Positions 44,601-52,246 of a stretch of DNA of 64,000 bases are shown here, one piece after another. Numbering within the stretch: the first letter of the stretch is position 1; the number at the start of each line of letters is the position of its first letter. The stretch covers positions 1 through 64,000 of the forward strand of contig CAJXTZ010000003.1 in the NCBI GenBank assembly GCA_913061345.1, in the 5' to 3' direction. The notes under the pieces are model-generated. The model made no database searches and was not told the DNA's origin. It saw only the letters and a list, made by a program, of their open reading frames with translations. The translations under genes were made by a program, and so were the position numbers. The DNA comes from an uncultured Erythrobacter sp. (GTDB lineage: Bacteria > Pseudomonadota > Alphaproteobacteria > Sphingomonadales > Sphingomonadaceae).

Positions 44601-45849
44601 CTTCGGGAATCGGGGCCGTGACCGATCCCATAGCGACCGATTCAACGAGAGGTGTCGGATGCGCCGGAGCATTGGCAAACCTAATGCGGCTGGGGCGATA
44701 GGGGAGATAGATGCCTGTTTGCTCGGGCACCGGTGCGGACTCGGTGAGGGCGGAATAGCCTAGTTCGGCCACGTCGGTCGCGGAGCTTCGTTCCGAAGCA
44801 AACGGCGCCGACGGCCTAATCGCTGAGATATGCTTTGGTACTTTGACTTGGGGGCGCAACGAGCTGCGCATCCCCGGATGAAGGACGCTTGCGGAAATCG
44901 GTGCGCGAGGCGGTAGAAGTGTGAGAAGGTCATCGAGTTCGATAAGGTCAGAGGTATCACCTGTGAGCTCTGGAACCGCAGCATCCGGAATCTTGTCGAA
45001 CACGACCATCCGGACGGCGATTCCCGTGCCCGTTCGGGAAAACATCTGCTGCAAGCTGACATCGAGACAGAGCGAGGTATCGCTTTCTGCATCGCGAAAG
45101 CGCGATGCGTTGAAGCTTTCGGGCATGATCGCGACGATCCTGCCGCCGGTAGCACAAGTCCGGATCGCGCTGCGCAGATGACGGTGAGCAGTAGCGCCAT
45201 CTTGGCCGCGCTCCTGGCTGCGGGCAAAAGGAGGGTTCATCAGCACTACGGAGGGGGCCGGACCGCGATGCAAATCGGCGATCAGCTCGCCATCGTGTGC
45301 GGTTATTTGAGCCTCTGGAAAGATATGCCTCAAACTGTTCCGCCTGGCGAAATCGATCTCGTTGAGCTGCAAAGATGCCTGATGAGCACTCATCCAAATC
45401 GCAATTGCACCATTGCCTGAAGATGGCTCGAGCACGGAGTCTTGCGGAGAAATGGCGGCGGCCTTGGCCATCAGCCAGGCCAGCATCGGCGGAGTTGAAA
45501 ACTGCTGGAGTTTGACCTGAGCTTCGCTTCGAACATGCCGGGGCGGCAGTGCTGCGTTCAGCCAGTCGAAGCGCGCTTCCGCTCCGCGCATGCCTGTCGT
45601 CAGGTCGATCCGCGCATGATCGCGCAGCCAAAGCAGTGCTCCGATCTCGGCGGCGTTGTTATAGTCGTCAATCGTCCATGCGCTTCCCCAATCCTGCACT
45701 CCGGTCTTTTCTGAGAACAGGGCCGAGATATCGGCACGCGTGAGATGACCACCAGATGTGAGATGTTCGGCAATTTTGGTGCCAATGGTATAGGCCAGCG
45801 GATTTGAATGCAGTTGCTGGCTGTCGGAAAATAAGTCTGGGTGAAACAT
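41602..45849 (-). CDS. Methyltransferase-helicase fusion (strawberry notch-like)
   Basis: This 1,415-residue protein joins an N-terminal Rossmann methyltransferase-like domain, SAM motif VLEPSSGNGAIA (about 139-150) and NPPF (about 205), to a superfamily 2 helicase of the strawberry-notch type: GDGTGAGKGRQIAG (Walker A, about 490), AFDEAHAMAN (DEAH), LYASATGASD, and a C-terminal SNF2-like half with GLGRTNRTNQ (motif VI). Start ATG at 45,849 after AGGAGG. Such proteins are carried by many alphaproteobacterial plasmids and ICEs next to ParB and Toprim genes. NPPF suggests an adenine or cytosine-N4 methylase, so it may protect or process element DNA. It is sometimes annotated as a DarB-like antirestriction protein. 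Confidence 0.85.
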   Translation of the reverse strand: MFHPDLFSDSQQLHSNPLAYTIGTKIAEHLTSGGHLTRADISALFSEKTGVQDWGSAWTIDDYNNAAEIGALLWLRDHARIDLTTGMRGAEARFDWLNAALPPRHVRSEAQVKLQQFSTPPMLAWLMAKAAAISPQDSVLEPSSGNGAIAIWMSAHQASLQLNEIDFARRNSLRHIFPEAQITAHDGELIADLHRGPAPSVVLMNPPFARSQERGQDGATAHRHLRSAIRTCATGGRIVAIMPESFNASRFRDAESDTSLCLDVSLQQMFSRTGTGIAVRMVVFDKIPDAAVPELTGDTSDLIELDDLLTLLPPRAPISASVLHPGMRSSLRPQVKVPKHISAIRPSAPFASERSSATDVAELGYSALTESAPVPEQTGIYLPYRPSRIRFANAPAHPTPLVESVAMGSVTAPIPEARPLLPANWQADCLLSEAQCETLIYAAQAFARDLPGQFRPSQEGTLLELTEDGSSYRKGFFLGDGTGAGKGRQIAGIIMDRWLSGARRHIWITKNEALLEDARRDWEALGGMALDIQPLSRWKIGQPVTMPEGILFVTYPTLRSGRAEDTRLDQILDWAVADFDGVIAFDEAHAMANALGSSGTRGKLKGSEQGMAGLRLQNNLPRARILYASATGASDIANLGYTARLGLWGPETAFPTHEAFITDIRAGGVAAMELVARDLKAQGLYLARALSFAGVEYDILEHKLTEAQVRIYDAYAEAWAIIHRNLEAALEATRVVDEDSGDTLNRNAKAAALSIFEGTKQRFFAQLLLSMKLPSLIPAMEEALGEENSVVVQLVSTSEAMLDRRLADLSDDEREALDIDLSPREYVIDYLAKSFPVRLMQVFTDEDGNLRSEAMSDDEGNPVICARAIAARDALVEQLCALPPIATALDAIIEHFGTEAVAEVTGRTRRLVIGCDHQQRVERRSQSANVAEAQSFMEGTKRILVFSDAGGTGRSYHADLGCQNQQRRVHFLLEPGWRADNAIQGLGRTNRTNQASSPLFRPVTTDVKGERRFISTIARRLDALGALTRGQRQTGGQNLFDPADNLESDYARDALTRWFQLLYDGKLEATSFGDFALRTGLRLENPDGGLTDNLPTVQRWLNRILALPIALQNAIFDEYMGLVEARIEAAREAGSLDLGLETIRVDSFEVLGDELLRADPVTGAETRLVSLEVKRHLRPLRSKRLVRMHEIGTRHAIPLRNARSGKIALSVPARRFIADDGAVIKRRRLLRPLKSANWTCDALGESLWEEIGVTEFAKAWRTEEEQAANSSVTERVHLATGLLLPVWKRLPGDHVRVTRLVAEDGQSIIGREVLDIDLAKIAETFGLVAVTDPAPDELGKLVLAGGTPQPLASHDALMVKRSLVGGEQRLELTGYAPDRLDWYKTKGCFTEIIRYRTRLFVPVSKASSVLPALAA

Positions 45850-45927
45850 GGCAAATCGTCCTCCTGATTGAGGCATCGGGACATGCGCCCTCTGCCGGAT
45901 CAGAAATTCAAAAAGCTTTCTCTCCTC

Positions 45928-46842
45928 TCAACGCGCCGTCTTACGGCGCAGCCATGCCTTTAGTTCGTCGTTCCAATCGGTATCGCTTGAGCGAGGTTTG
46001 CGGACTTGGATCGTCCGACCATCCCGGACATAAGCAGCGAGGCCACGTGTCGCAGCGAGCTCGCCGCCAGCGTCATTGTCCACAAACAGATGAAGCTCGG
46101 CCACGCTCTCAGGAATGGCCACGAGGCCAAACCGCTCGTTGCCTAGTGTAGCCCAGCACGGAATGCCGGTAAGCGCATAGGCTGACATCGCGCTTTCTAT
46201 TCCCTCGGCAAGTCCAAGCCTGCCAGGAGCCGGTGCAAAGAGGCGGACAGCAGCTTCGCCGAGAGAACCCAGCGCGCGTTTCGGTTTGTCGAAGGCAGCT
46301 TTCGCAGAGGACTGCTGCGACAGGAATGTGCGGTGGATGGCAATTGGCCCCTCGTCGAGACTGACCGCTGCAATCATGGCCGGAAGGAAGCGCGTGCGAC
46401 CCTTGGGCCCAAGCGGTGTTCGAGGATGGAAGCGAAGCGCCGGGGATGCAGCCAAAAGCCCGCGACTTTCGAGATAGGCCTTTGCGGGACTGGCACGCAA
46501 CGGATCGGCTTCGCGCCAGATTCTCAGCGCTGCTGCTGACGGCTTGCGAGACCTGTTTGGCTCGGAGTGATCGGTATTCTTCGAGCCTGAAAATAATGTG
46601 GCCGCGCCAAAACCTTCGCCTGCCAGAGCGGAAAGCACGGCCTGTTGATCGCAGCCCGCAAAGCAATGGAAGAGTATAGCGTGTCGCCCGAGCGACACGC
46701 CAAGCGAAGGCGTGCGATCATTATGCGCAGGGCAGCAGGCCATGCCCTTTGTTCCCGACCATTTTCCGCCGCGTGATTCGCAAATGTGGCGAGCTGTCTC
46801 GGCGAGGGACGAAGTGGGATGAGTTTGGACATACAGAGACAT
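45928..46842 (-). CDS. CHC2-zinc/Toprim primase-like protein
   Basis: The 304-residue protein begins with a CHC2-like zinc motif (ACCPAHNDRTPSLGVSLGRH, then FHCFAGCDQQAVL). After a linker of about 100 residues it ends in a Toprim domain: LAEGIESAMSAYALTG with the acidic residue, LHLFVDNDAGGE (DxD-like) and a basic end KAWLRRKTAR. This is the arrangement of plasmid primase-type proteins (also annotated DUF7146 plus Toprim_3). It likely primes synthesis after transfer. It is the first gene of the minus-strand run Toprim-methyltransferase/helicase-ParB, with 78 bases to the next gene. Confidence 0.87.
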   Translation of the reverse strand: MSLYVQTHPTSSLAETARHICESRGGKWSGTKGMACCPAHNDRTPSLGVSLGRHAILFHCFAGCDQQAVLSALAGEGFGAATLFSGSKNTDHSEPNRSRKPSAAALRIWREADPLRASPAKAYLESRGLLAASPALRFHPRTPLGPKGRTRFLPAMIAAVSLDEGPIAIHRTFLSQQSSAKAAFDKPKRALGSLGEAAVRLFAPAPGRLGLAEGIESAMSAYALTGIPCWATLGNERFGLVAIPESVAELHLFVDNDAGGELAATRGLAAYVRDGRTIQVRKPRSSDTDWNDELKAWLRRKTAR

Positions 46843-46970
46843 GCGAGCTCCTCAGCTTGCGAAGTGGCCCCTTCAACACGCCTCCTCTCCTCTCCCTAGG
46901 TTAGCATCTGCCGCTTTCCTACAGGCGTATGTTCTATGTATGTTCCATTTTGATTCGAAGCAATGGAGCA

Positions 46971-47564
46971 ATGAACGAGATGACTGAACCCAAACGTTTG
47001 ACGAGACTAGCGATCACCCTTGCGGGCTTGATCGTGACTGCGTTTCACCCAGCCAGTGCTCAGGAGTTCAGCCTCTTCGAACATGCCATCATGCAACCGA
47101 AAGGCGAGGAAGTGTCCGTCAGGCAGCACCTCCCTGCAGTCTATAAAAGTAATCGAGCAGATGTTTCTTACCGGGAAGGTTTGTACATGGCAGCGATCGC
47201 CGAGGCTGAACGCCAATACGGCCTGCCAACCAACTTGCTGCGCGCTCTGATTTGGACCGAGTCGCGCTTCAATCCAATGGCTGTCAGTCCGGCGGGTGCG
47301 GCCGGACTTGCCCAACTCATGCCTGGCACTGCGCGGGAACTGGGTGTTCGAAATCGACATGATCCCATCGCTTCGATCAACGGCGGCGCGCGCTATCTGC
47401 GCGATATGTTAAAACGCTTCGAAGCGGTCCACCTGGCTTTGGCCGCTTATAATGCCGGTCCGGGTGCTGTGTCCCGATCACAGGGTATTCCGAAAAACGG
47501 TGAAACACCGCAGTACGTCAGAACAGTGTTGGCAAGATGGCGCGCAATTGGCACATACAATTGA
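46971..47564 (+). CDS. Lytic transglycosylase (SLT, VirB1-like)
   Basis: The 197-residue protein has an N-terminal signal peptide (about residues 8-30, LAGLIVTAFHPASAQ) and an SLT domain with the catalytic glutamate in LIWTESRFNPMAVSPAGAAG, followed by LAQLMPGTARELGV and LALAAYNAGPGAV. It cleaves peptidoglycan in the periplasm. On conjugative elements such enzymes (VirB1, TraB-type) open the wall for the transfer channel, which makes it the only hint of a mating apparatus here. I chose ATG 46,971 (GGAG close upstream); ATG 46,980 is an alternative, and a frame reaching 46,929 has a poor N terminus. Confidence 0.88.
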   Translation: MNEMTEPKRLTRLAITLAGLIVTAFHPASAQEFSLFEHAIMQPKGEEVSVRQHLPAVYKSNRADVSYREGLYMAAIAEAERQYGLPTNLLRALIWTESRFNPMAVSPAGAAGLAQLMPGTARELGVRNRHDPIASINGGARYLRDMLKRFEAVHLALAAYNAGPGAVSRSQGIPKNGETPQYVRTVLARWRAIGTYN

Positions 47565-47627
47565 AGAAACGGCCTGATTTATGGCTATTATCTGAGGGGA
47601 ATTGCATAGTGATCTCGGACGGCGCCA

Positions 47628-48179
47628 GTGAGTGAAGCACCTGGTGAGCCGTTCGACTTTCGCAAAGCTTTGAAAGCAAAAAAGCGCCGCAAGTGGCGTA
47701 GGGAGATTATGTTGGGCTTTGGGGCATTCTCAGTAGTACTCGCAGCAGGGATGCTGGCGCTGAACTGGCCAGTCGGAAACGCGAGAGTTGCAGACGTCGA
47801 GCAACAGCCCCAGACGCTATTTCAACAAGCAAGCTCTCCACTATTTGCGATATGCGGCACGGTCAGGCGGACATGTGTCGTCGATGGCGATACTTTTTGG
47901 CTTGATGGGAACAAGATCCGCATCGCTGACATCGACACTCCAGAAATCAGCCAGCCTAGATGCGACTACGAATATGAGCTTGGAATGCGAGCGACATATC
48001 GATTGGTCGATCTGCTCAATGTTGGGCCCTTCGAGCTCAGGACCATTGGAAACCGGGATGAAGACCAGTACGGGCGCAAACTGCGGGTCGTGATCCGCGA
48101 TGGTCGGTCACTCGGCGATCAGCTGGTCAGCGAAGGACTAGCGCGGACCTGGACTGGGAGACGCGAACCTTGGTGCTGA
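47628..48179 (+). CDS. Membrane-anchored thermonuclease-like (SNase) protein
   Basis: The 183-residue protein has a basic N terminus, one membrane span (about 28-50, MLGFGAFSVVLAAGMLALNW) and a staphylococcal-nuclease-like domain: VVDGDTFWLDGNKIRIADID (with the metal-binding Asp), DTPEISQPRCDYE and DEDQYGRKLRVVI. The order Arg-Ile-Asp-Thr-Pro-Glu and the later DQYGR match the family. The domain would be periplasmic. The GTG at 47,628 is the start in the frame, with only a weak ribosome site. SNase-like genes beside a lytic transglycosylase are common on sphingomonad plasmids and ICEs. Confidence 0.82.
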   Translation: MSEAPGEPFDFRKALKAKKRRKWRREIMLGFGAFSVVLAAGMLALNWPVGNARVADVEQQPQTLFQQASSPLFAICGTVRRTCVVDGDTFWLDGNKIRIADIDTPEISQPRCDYEYELGMRATYRLVDLLNVGPFELRTIGNRDEDQYGRKLRVVIRDGRSLGDQLVSEGLARTWTGRREPWC

Positions 48180-48364
48180 ACCGCGACCAAGAACTTTGGG
48201 CTGTGGCGCTGTGGGTTGAAAAGAACCACGGTGCAGCAGGGCCTGCTTATATGGCAGAGCAAGTCAAACGATTGGCAAACGAGGGCGATGAGGCAGGCGT
48301 AGAAACCTGGAAAACAATCGCGGACCGTTTCGATCAGCTCAAATGCCAGAACGCCATAAACTGA
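48170..48364 (+). CDS. Small DUF6961-like protein
   Basis: A protein of 62-64 residues, starting at TTG 48,170 or GTG 48,173 and overlapping the nuclease stop. It reads LNRDQELWAVALWVEKNHGA, then AYMAEQVKRLANEGDEAGVE and WKTIADRFDQL. This order (DQELWA-ALWVEKxHG, A-GD-AG, W--IADR-DQL) is one I recognise from small sphingomonad proteins named DUF6961, of unknown function. It is helical and cytoplasmic. The overlap with the nuclease gene suggests coupled translation. Confidence 0.7.
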   Translation: MVLNRDQELWAVALWVEKNHGAAGPAYMAEQVKRLANEGDEAGVETWKTIADRFDQLKCQNAIN

Positions 48365-48376
48365 GGCCTTGTAGCG

Positions 48377-48481
48377 ATGCGCAAATGGCTTGCAGATCTG
48401 GGATTCAGGATTGAGTTCGGTTTGCTCACGTCAGTGTCGCTGCTCGGGATGCTCCTGAGCCTCAAGTCCTGTTTTGGCTGA
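48377..48481 (+). CDS. Very small single-span membrane protein candidate
   Basis: A 34-residue frame, ATG at 48,377, reads MRKWLADLGFRIEFGLLTSV and continues SLLGMLLSLKSCFG, giving a basic N terminus and one short hydrophobic span. GAGG lies 11 bases ahead. It comes 12 bases after the DUF6961-like stop and could be the last gene of that set. Such short membrane peptides are seen near plasmid nuclease genes in this order, from memory. It is unproven. Confidence 0.4.
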   Translation: MRKWLADLGFRIEFGLLTSVSLLGMLLSLKSCFG

Positions 48482-48502
48482 TTAGCATTGCAATTGATTC
48501 GC

Positions 48503-49726
48503 TCAGCCTTTTGCAAATTTGGCCTTTATGACCTTTCCGCCTGACCGGAGTTCGTCGAGATAGTCGCTCCACCATTGGGCCATGCGCACCCGCTCGTCCC
48601 AGTGCTTGCCCCGGTGGTAGATACCGCGCACGACATTGCTATCGCCATGCGCCAGTGCGCGCTCGATCGCGTCCGGATTCCAGAGCCCGGACTCGTTCAG
48701 AAATGTCGATGCGGTCGCCCTCAAGCCGTGCGCAGTAACTTCCTCCTTAGAGTAACCCATCCTGCGGAATGCTGCGTTTAGGGAGTTCTCGCTCATCGGG
48801 CGCTGCGAGGTGCGTGCCGAGGGAAACACGTAGCCATCCTGGCCCAGCAATTCAGCGAGGTCGGTTAGATAGCCGACGACTTGCGTCGAAAGCGGAACCG
48901 CGTGCGTGCGCCGCGCTTTCATCTTGCCTGCCGGGATTTTCCAAACCCGGTCTACCAGATCGATCTCGCGCCATTCGGCATGTCGCAGTTCGCCCGGGCG
49001 AACAAAGACATGAGGCGCGATCTGCAACGCGAACCTTGTGATCAGATGGCCGGTGTAGTCGTCTATCGCACGTAAAAGACCACCAAGCTCCTTGGGCTCG
49101 AGGATCGCTGCGTAATGCGTAGCCCGCGGCGTGATCAAAGCACCCTTGAGCATGCTCGTCGGATCGGATTTGCACCGGGTCGTGGCGACGCCATACCGAA
49201 AGACCCTGCCTGCAAAGGAACGAGTCTTCTTTGCAGTCTCGTGCTTCCCACTGGCTTCCAGACGCTTGAGCGGAGCCAGAACCTCAAACGGCTCAATCTC
49301 ATGAATTGGCCGGTTGCCGATGACCGGCGCAAGCTGATCGAGGAAGTAATTTGCCTTGATGATCGTTCCTTCGGCACGGCCATTCTGGACCATCATCTGT
49401 TCGATGTATTCGCGGGCAACGGCTTCGAAGGTCTGGGCAGACAGGAACTCCTCGCGGATCTTTTTCTTCCGTTTGTCGAAGGCAGGATCCCCGCCTGATG
49501 CAACGGTCTGCCTTGCTTCGTAGGTCGCGTCACGCGCCTCCTTAAGGCTGACCTCGGGGTAGCTCCCGATTACGAGCTTCTTCTCGAGCTTGCCGAGCCG
49601 GTATCGAAATCGCCAGTGTTTGCCACCGGCTGGGGTAACCTCAATATAAAGGCCTCGCTGGTCAGCGACCTTGTAAGGTTTGTCTTTCGTCTTGAGAGCG
49701 CGGAGCCGCGTTTCGGTCAGAGGCAT
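48503..49726 (-). CDS. int: P4-type tyrosine integrase
   Basis: This tyrosine recombinase of 407 residues integrates and excises the element. The N terminus (MPLTETRLRALKTKDKPYKV, then YIEVTPAGGKHWRFRYRLG) is the DUF4102 arm-binding domain, followed by a core-binding segment (AREYIEQMMVQNGRAEGTII) and the catalytic domain: Arg in HVFVRPGELRHAEWREI, HxxR in VTAHGLRATAST, and the nucleophile Tyr in NVVRGIYHRG. The start ATG at 49,726 lies inside the first of three copies of a short repeat. The tRNA-Leu just upstream is the usual type of target for this family. Confidence 0.93.
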   Translation of the reverse strand: MPLTETRLRALKTKDKPYKVADQRGLYIEVTPAGGKHWRFRYRLGKLEKKLVIGSYPEVSLKEARDATYEARQTVASGGDPAFDKRKKKIREEFLSAQTFEAVAREYIEQMMVQNGRAEGTIIKANYFLDQLAPVIGNRPIHEIEPFEVLAPLKRLEASGKHETAKKTRSFAGRVFRYGVATTRCKSDPTSMLKGALITPRATHYAAILEPKELGGLLRAIDDYTGHLITRFALQIAPHVFVRPGELRHAEWREIDLVDRVWKIPAGKMKARRTHAVPLSTQVVGYLTDLAELLGQDGYVFPSARTSQRPMSENSLNAAFRRMGYSKEEVTAHGLRATASTFLNESGLWNPDAIERALAHGDSNVVRGIYHRGKHWDERVRMAQWWSDYLDELRSGGKVIKAKFAKG

Positions 49727-49781
49727 TTGCGGGCCTTTTCCAAATGTGGTTTTCGCAAAGGCCCGCAAAAGGCCCGCAAAA
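49726..49781. repeat. Short repeats at the integrase start, likely arm or operator sites
   Basis: TTTGCGGGCCTTTT (49,726-49,739) overlaps the int start codon. Its complement appears twice in tandem as AAAGGCCCGCAAAA, at 49,757-49,770 and 49,767-49,781. A weaker match (CTGCGGGTTT) lies near 49,850. One inverted and two direct copies next to int fit integrase arm-type binding sites, or an operator by which integrase or a partner represses its own gene. Confidence 0.6.
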
Positions 49782-49892
49782 ATGTCTGGAACCCCCGAGA
49801 ACAAACGGGACGATCCGGAACTACCAAAGGGCCAAATCCCTAGGGTTTCTGCGGGTTTTATAGATTATCTGGGAGAACAAGAGAAGAACAAA

Positions 49893-49979
49893 TGGTGCCC
49901 AGAAGAGGACTCGAACCTCCACGCCCTTGCGAGCGCCGCCACCTGAAGACGGTGCGTCTACCAATTCCGCCATCTGGGC
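49893..49979 (-). tRNA. tRNA-Leu (CAG)
   Basis: On the minus strand the gene starts GCCCAGA and ends TCTGGGC-A-CCA, giving a perfect 7-base acceptor stem with CCA encoded. It has GCGGAATTGGTAGACGC (leucine-type D arm), anticodon stem CCGTC/GGCGG with loop TTCAGGT (anticodon CAG, reading CUG), a long variable arm (CGCTCGCAAGGGCG region) and TTCGAGTCC in the T arm. The total is 87 bases. Its 3' half is the probable attachment site of the element, and the reading remains an intact tRNA after insertion. Confidence 0.95.
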
Positions 49980-50234
49980 ACCGGAGCAGCCGGCCATGTG
50001 AGTCCGCCTGCAGGTAGGGGCGGGCCGATAGGACAGGTGGTCCGTCAAGTCAACGCAGGTCATGCTGCCAGGACGCAATTTTCATCTGGCGGACAGTAGG
50101 GGAAGCCCGCAAAATCCGGCGCGTTGCCACACTGACTGCAAAGCAAGGCATTGCCCGAAACATATGCCTTGTGCCAAGGAGAAGGCTGACACTAATTCCG
50201 CTGTATTTTGATCCAATTCTTGTCCCAGGTGCCC

Positions 50235-51182
50235 ATGACCAAGTCATCTCCACTCGAAGGAAAGCTCGTCACTCTAATTGGGGGGAGCGGGTTTATCGGA
50301 TCTCACGTGGCACAGGATCTGCTCGAGCGTGGCGCCCGTGTTCGGATTGCCGCCCGTGAGCCGGAGAAGGCCTTCAAACTGAAACCGCTCGCCAATCTGG
50401 GCCAACTGCAGTTGGCCCGATGCAATGCAATGGACAGCAACAGCATCGAAGCCTGCGTTGCAGGTTCTGACGCGGTGGCATATCTGATCGGCACGTTCGA
50501 AGGCGATCAACAACGCTTGCAGGCGGATAGTGCAGGGGTCGCAGCCAGGGCCGCAGCGCAGAATGGAGCAGACAGCTTTGTCTATATTTCCGCGATAGGC
50601 GCCAGCCCCGCTGCCGCGACCGGCTATTATTCTACCAAATGCGACGGCGAACGACAGGTTTGTGAAGCTTTCCCCAAGGCGACGATCATTCGCCCATCTG
50701 TTGTTTTTGGTGAGGAGGCCGGTCTTGTGCCGATGTTTGCCCAAATGGTGCAGATGATGCCAGTCATGCCGGTTTTCGGTGCAGATTCCAAATTTCAGCT
50801 GGTCTGGGTGGCCGATGTTGCCGCCGCTGTCGTCAAGGCATTGGAAGAACCGGGCAAGCACGGTGGGAAGGTTTTTGAAGCTGCGGGGCCGGACACACTT
50901 TCGATGATGAAAATTCACGAAATGATTGCGCAAGGCCAGAATCGCAAACGCAATTTTTTTCCTATGCCCGACATGCTGGCAAGGCCTTTCGCCGCTTTCC
51001 CGCTGACACCGATCAATTCGGATCAGCTCGCCATGCTGGAAAGCGGCAGCGTTGCCAGCAAGGATGCATTGCAACTTACAAAGCTGGGCATCACGCCAAG
51101 GCCGTTGTCACTGTTTCTCGACCGCTGGATGGTGCGTTACCGCAAGCATGGGCGGTTCGGGCAGAAGCCTGCTATTGGCTAA
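50235..51182 (+). CDS. NDUFA9-like complex I / NAD(P)-binding protein
   Basis: The 315-residue protein is an atypical short-chain dehydrogenase: LVTLIGGSGFIGSHVAQDLL is the nucleotide-binding GxxGxxG motif (about 11-30), with YYSTKCDGE (YxxxK) and a TIIRPSVVFGEEAGLVPMFA segment. This matches the complex I NDUFA9 subunit family widespread in alphaproteobacteria, thought to bind NADPH and assist NADH dehydrogenase or quinone biology. I took ATG 50,235; an in-frame TTG at 50,208 is also possible. It is the first chromosomal gene after the tRNA and 131 bases upstream of the aldolase gene. Confidence 0.85.
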   Translation: MTKSSPLEGKLVTLIGGSGFIGSHVAQDLLERGARVRIAAREPEKAFKLKPLANLGQLQLARCNAMDSNSIEACVAGSDAVAYLIGTFEGDQQRLQADSAGVAARAAAQNGADSFVYISAIGASPAAATGYYSTKCDGERQVCEAFPKATIIRPSVVFGEEAGLVPMFAQMVQMMPVMPVFGADSKFQLVWVADVAAAVVKALEEPGKHGGKVFEAAGPDTLSMMKIHEMIAQGQNRKRNFFPMPDMLARPFAAFPLTPINSDQLAMLESGSVASKDALQLTKLGITPRPLSLFLDRWMVRYRKHGRFGQKPAIG

Positions 51183-51313
51183 TCGGACTGCTGGCCGCAA
51201 ACCGCTCGGATCTTGACCCAGCCACACAGGATATTGGGCTGTGCAGGGTGGCGCGGCAGGCTGCCCATTGCCTATAGGGCTGGCATCAATTTCCTCAATA
51301 AGGTGATTCCTTC

Positions 51314-51967
51314 ATGAAGTTCTTTGTCGATACCGCCGAGATCGCTGACATCCGTGACCTGGCATCCACTGGCCTCCTGGACGGCGTCACTACCAACCCG
51401 TCACTGATCGCGAAATCGGGCCGCGATTTCATGGAAGTGACCAAGGAAATCTGCGGCATTGTCGATGGCCCGGTCAGCGCAGAGGTGGTCGCGCTTGATC
51501 ACGAAACGATGATAAAAGAGGCAGAGGTCCTGCGCAAGCTGGCAGACAATGTCTGCATCAAGGTTCCGCTGACGGTTGACGGGCTGAAGACCTGCAAGGC
51601 GCTGACCGATGACGGTACGATGGTGAATGTTACCCTGTGTTTTTCCGCCAATCAGGCGCTGTTGGCAGCAAAAGCCGGTGCGACATTTGTTTCCCCCTTT
51701 GTGGGCCGGCATGACGACAATGGCACTGATGGAATGGATCTCATCCGCGACATCCGGCTGATTTATGACAATTATTACTTCGACACTGAAATCCTCGTCG
51801 CCAGCGTGCGTCACACCGTCCATGTGCTGGAATCCGCGCGGATCGGCGCAGACGTGATGACCGCACCGCCAAAGGTCATCCACGCATTGTTCAACCACGT
51901 GCTGACCGACAAGGGCATCGAAGGCTTCCTCGCAGACTGGAAGAAAACCGGACAATCGATCATCTAG
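51314..51967 (+). CDS. fsa: Fructose-6-phosphate aldolase / small transaldolase
   Basis: The 217-residue TIM-barrel enzyme begins [18 protein letters not shown] and contains [15 protein letters not shown], the Schiff-base lysine in NVCIKVPLT (about 85), and [12 protein letters not shown]. It is the small, decameric transaldolase class (TalC/Fsa type) and should transfer dihydroxyacetone units in the pentose phosphate pathway. Whether it is mainly a transaldolase or a fructose-6-phosphate aldolase cannot be read here. AAGGTGA precedes the ATG. A loose AGC-rich hairpin follows the stop. Confidence 0.93.
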   Translation: MKFFVDTAEIADIRDLASTGLLDGVTTNPSLIAKSGRDFMEVTKEICGIVDGPVSAEVVALDHETMIKEAEVLRKLADNVCIKVPLTVDGLKTCKALTDDGTMVNVTLCFSANQALLAAKAGATFVSPFVGRHDDNGTDGMDLIRDIRLIYDNYYFDTEILVASVRHTVHVLESARIGADVMTAPPKVIHALFNHVLTDKGIEGFLADWKKTGQSII

Positions 51968-52021
51968 CTCGCTTTTGCGGGCTGATTGATCCAACCGTCG
52001 GCAATTTCCGGCGGGAACAGG

Positions 52022-52240
52022 TGATGCTGTCCGGCCATTGTCCGTCCTGAGGGGGGAGGCGACATTCAGACCATCCTGCAGCTTTTCGTCCAGATTCTGC
52101 TCGCGCTATTTGGCGCCATAGGCACAGCCCTGGCGACAGTCGGCATTGCGGGCCTGCTGTGCGGCGGCGGCGCATTAGGCGGAGGCTGGTGCTGGCGAGT
52201 GTGGCGAAAGCGCGGCACAAACCGCCCACCCAAGGAATAG
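52022..52240 (+). other. Open frame for a small membrane-like peptide without ATG
   Basis: Between the aldolase and acyl-CoA synthetase genes a plus-strand frame is open for about 70 codons after an in-frame TGA near 52,022. Its product reads LQLFVQILLALFGAIGTALA and then ends GGGWCWRVWRKRG...PPKE. That is one hydrophobic span followed by a basic tail, as in small membrane proteins, but no ATG, GTG or TTG in frame offers a start with a ribosome site. It could start at CTG or be a decayed gene. The rest of the 279-base gap shows nothing else. Confidence 0.25.
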
Positions 52241-52246
52241 TTGTGC

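Larger units (their letters stand above)
32..49892. mobile_element. Integrated mobile element (ICE/IME-like), left end not in window
   Basis: The integrase reads away from a tRNA-Leu whose 3' end (CCA side, 49,893) points at the element. Relaxase, coupling protein, ssb, ArdC, ParB-like and Toprim genes lie inside; chromosomal housekeeping genes begin right after the tRNA on the other side. The right boundary is therefore near 49,893-49,915 (tRNA 3' end, likely att core). No second copy of that tRNA tail is visible, so the left boundary is beyond the contig end and the element exceeds 49.8 kb. No T4SS channel genes are in view. Confidence 0.8.

Noticed and set aside
1..49892. Second copy of the tRNA-Leu 3' end as the left attachment site
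   Set aside because: No copy of the tail GCCCAGAAGAGG was found by eye in the left part; it is presumably beyond the contig end.
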